Shown: positions 5,306 through 6,161 of the stretch, piece by piece
Layout of the letters: every line of letters starts with the position of its first letter
Position numbering within the stretch: the first letter of the stretch is position 1
DNA from: Nocardioides sp.
Lineage (GTDB): Bacteria > Actinomycetota > Actinomycetes > Propionibacteriales > Nocardioidaceae
DNA: 6,161 nt
NCBI GenBank assembly: GCA_003519585.1
Contig: DOWL01000100.1
Span: 1-6,161, forward strand
Direction of reading: 5' to 3'
Translations under genes and position numbers: made by a program
The notes under the pieces: generated by a model
Database searches by the model: none
What the model was told of the DNA's origin: nothing
The model's input: the letters and a program-made list of their open reading frames with translations, nothing else

Positions 5306-5858
5306 AGTCAGGGTGGTCGGCCTTGTCGACGGCCGAGGCGCGGGCTGCCGTCTCCGCCTCGCTCTTGATCTGATTGGTCAGGGATGGGTCCATCAGCGGT
5401 GGAGTATCGACCTGCTGCAGGTCACTCTCGGTGGTGCTCGGGTTGACCGCCGGGTCGGCGCCGGTGGTGCCGACGGGAGTCTCGACCGAGCTGTCCGCCA
5501 CGGCCGCGAGATCGGCTGCCTTCTTGGCTGGTGCCCTGGTCGCGGCCTTCTGAGCAGTGGGCTTCACGGTCTTGGCAGCGGGCTTCACGGGGTCGCCCTC
5601 GGTCTTGCGCGGCTCGTCCTGGCGTTCGGCCAGCGGCTCCGGCGGCGTCTCCGCCGGGGGTGTGTCGGCCCGCTTCCAACCGGGGACCCTCGCGCCCACC
5701 GCGCCGACCACGGCCACTGCCTGGCCGACCGCGGTACCGACCACCTGCTTGCCCGTGCCGACCGGATCTTTCACGGTCGCCTTGACGGTCTCGGTGACGA
5801 CGCCGATGGCGAGGTCGGCGGTGCCTTTGATCATGCCGAGCGGGTTCTTGGGGGCCAC
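5304..5858 (-). CDS. Hypothetical protein with H1-like Lys/Ala/Pro-rich segment
   Basis: Not recognised. The 184-residue product has three parts. Residues 9-58 are a Val/Ala/Gly-rich amphipathic stretch (TADLAIGVVTETVKATVKD, then VGTAVGQAVAVVGAVGARV) without a clean membrane span. Residues 64-90 are Pro/Glu-rich. Residues 91-116 (VKPAAKTVKP, APAKKAAD) resemble histone-H1-like tails of actinobacterial nucleoid proteins such as the HupB C-terminus. An acidic C-terminal part ends NQIKSEAETAARASAVDKAD. The start is a GTG at 5858 with an in-frame TGA 12 bases upstream, so it cannot begin much earlier; an ATG at 5834 is the alternative. Neither has a clear ribosome site. It lies 30 bases after the YiaA/YiaB-type gene. 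Confidence 0.7.
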   Translation of the reverse strand: MAPKNPLGMIKGTADLAIGVVTETVKATVKDPVGTGKQVVGTAVGQAVAVVGAVGARVPGWKRADTPPAETPPEPLAERQDEPRKTEGDPVKPAAKTVKPTAQKAATRAPAKKAADLAAVADSSVETPVGTTGADPAVNPSTTESDLQQVDTPPLMDPSLTNQIKSEAETAARASAVDKADHPD

Positions 5859-5888
5859 GAGGGCGAGTCAACCACGAACGGCAAGGGG

Positions 5889-6161
5889 TCAGGAGACCGT
5901 CCGGAACGGATCGTGCTCGGAGAGGATCTTGTCGACGCGGGCCTGGTCGAGCCGAGTCACGACCGACTGGGACTCCTGAGCGTCCCGGATGCATTTGGCG
6001 AGCGTGAAGGACGAGGTGGTGAGGAAGAGGGTGCCGAGGCCCAGGAAGGAGCGGACCCACGGATCGACGGGCAGATAGAGGATGGCCGAAAGCATGGCGG
6101 CGAGCGCGATGGCGAAGGAGGCGCCCGCCTGGGCGAAGAACGCGGTGGTGTTACGGCTGGG
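5889..6161 (-). CDS. YiaA/YiaB-family two-helix inner membrane protein (partial)
   Basis: The frame stays open to the right edge, giving 90 visible residues; the first in-window ATG (6095) falls in the middle of the first hydrophobic segment, so the true start is outside. Two membrane segments are visible: TAFFAQAGASFAIALAAM running into LSAILYLP, and PWVRSFLGLGTLFLTTSSF. A charged cytoplasmic tail follows (KCIRDAQESQ, then VDKILSEHDPFRTVS at the C-terminus). The layout, the LAKCIRD join and the HDPF ending match what I know of actinobacterial YiaA/YiaB-domain proteins, whose biochemical role is not established. It is the first visible gene of the minus-strand cluster. The promoter is off the window. 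Confidence 0.85.
   Translation of the reverse strand, partial: PSRNTTAFFAQAGASFAIALAAMLSAILYLPVDPWVRSFLGLGTLFLTTSSFTLAKCIRDAQESQSVVTRLDQARVDKILSEHDPFRTVS

Noticed and set aside
5866..5871. TTGACT on the minus strand before the H1-like gene, as a -35
   Set aside because: It lies only 7 bases from the GTG start, and no TANNNT sequence is found at the proper spacing downstream; probably chance.

Overview
The window is a GC-rich (roughly 70%) actinobacterial chromosome segment. Codon bias, the GTG starts, the style of the peptide deformylase and the acyl-CoA dehydrogenase pair, and a predicted F420-type luciferase-like oxidoreductase all fit a Nocardioides-like member of the Propionibacteriales. 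This assignment is by feel from the protein sequences, not from a search.

Layout from left to right. (1) Positions 2-67 (+) look like the last 21 codons of an unidentified gene whose stop overlaps the next stop in a shared CTAG. (2) Peptide deformylase (def) runs on the minus strand, 64-651. (3) A 94-base divergent region holds a perfect 17-bp palindrome (721-737). It overlaps a TANNNT-type -10 placed exactly for a leaderless start at A746. (4) Two acyl-CoA dehydrogenases follow on the plus strand (746-2122 and 2119-3357), coupled by an ATGA overlap. The first has an N-terminal extension, a degenerate flavin loop and a very short C-terminus; the second is canonical. (5) A 120-base convergent gap (3358-3477) is filled by a composite repeat: two identical 30-nt hairpin repeats around a third hairpin. 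(6) A compact minus-strand cluster begins beyond the right edge: a YiaA/YiaB-type two-helix membrane protein (partial, 5889-6161), two low-complexity hypothetical proteins (5304-5858 and 4914-5291), and a 475-residue fusion of a polynucleotide-kinase-like P-loop domain to a luciferase-like (probably F420-dependent) oxidoreductase (3478-4905). The gaps in this cluster are 30, 12 and 8 bases.

Working together: the dehydrogenase pair is probably one acyl-CoA-oxidising unit, perhaps a hetero-oligomer, repressed through the palindrome by a regulator encoded elsewhere. The minus-strand cluster has no obvious common pathway; its most unusual member is the kinase-oxidoreductase fusion. I saw no tRNA, rRNA, CRISPR, transposase or phage gene. 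Apart from the divergent and convergent regions the window is almost wholly coding.
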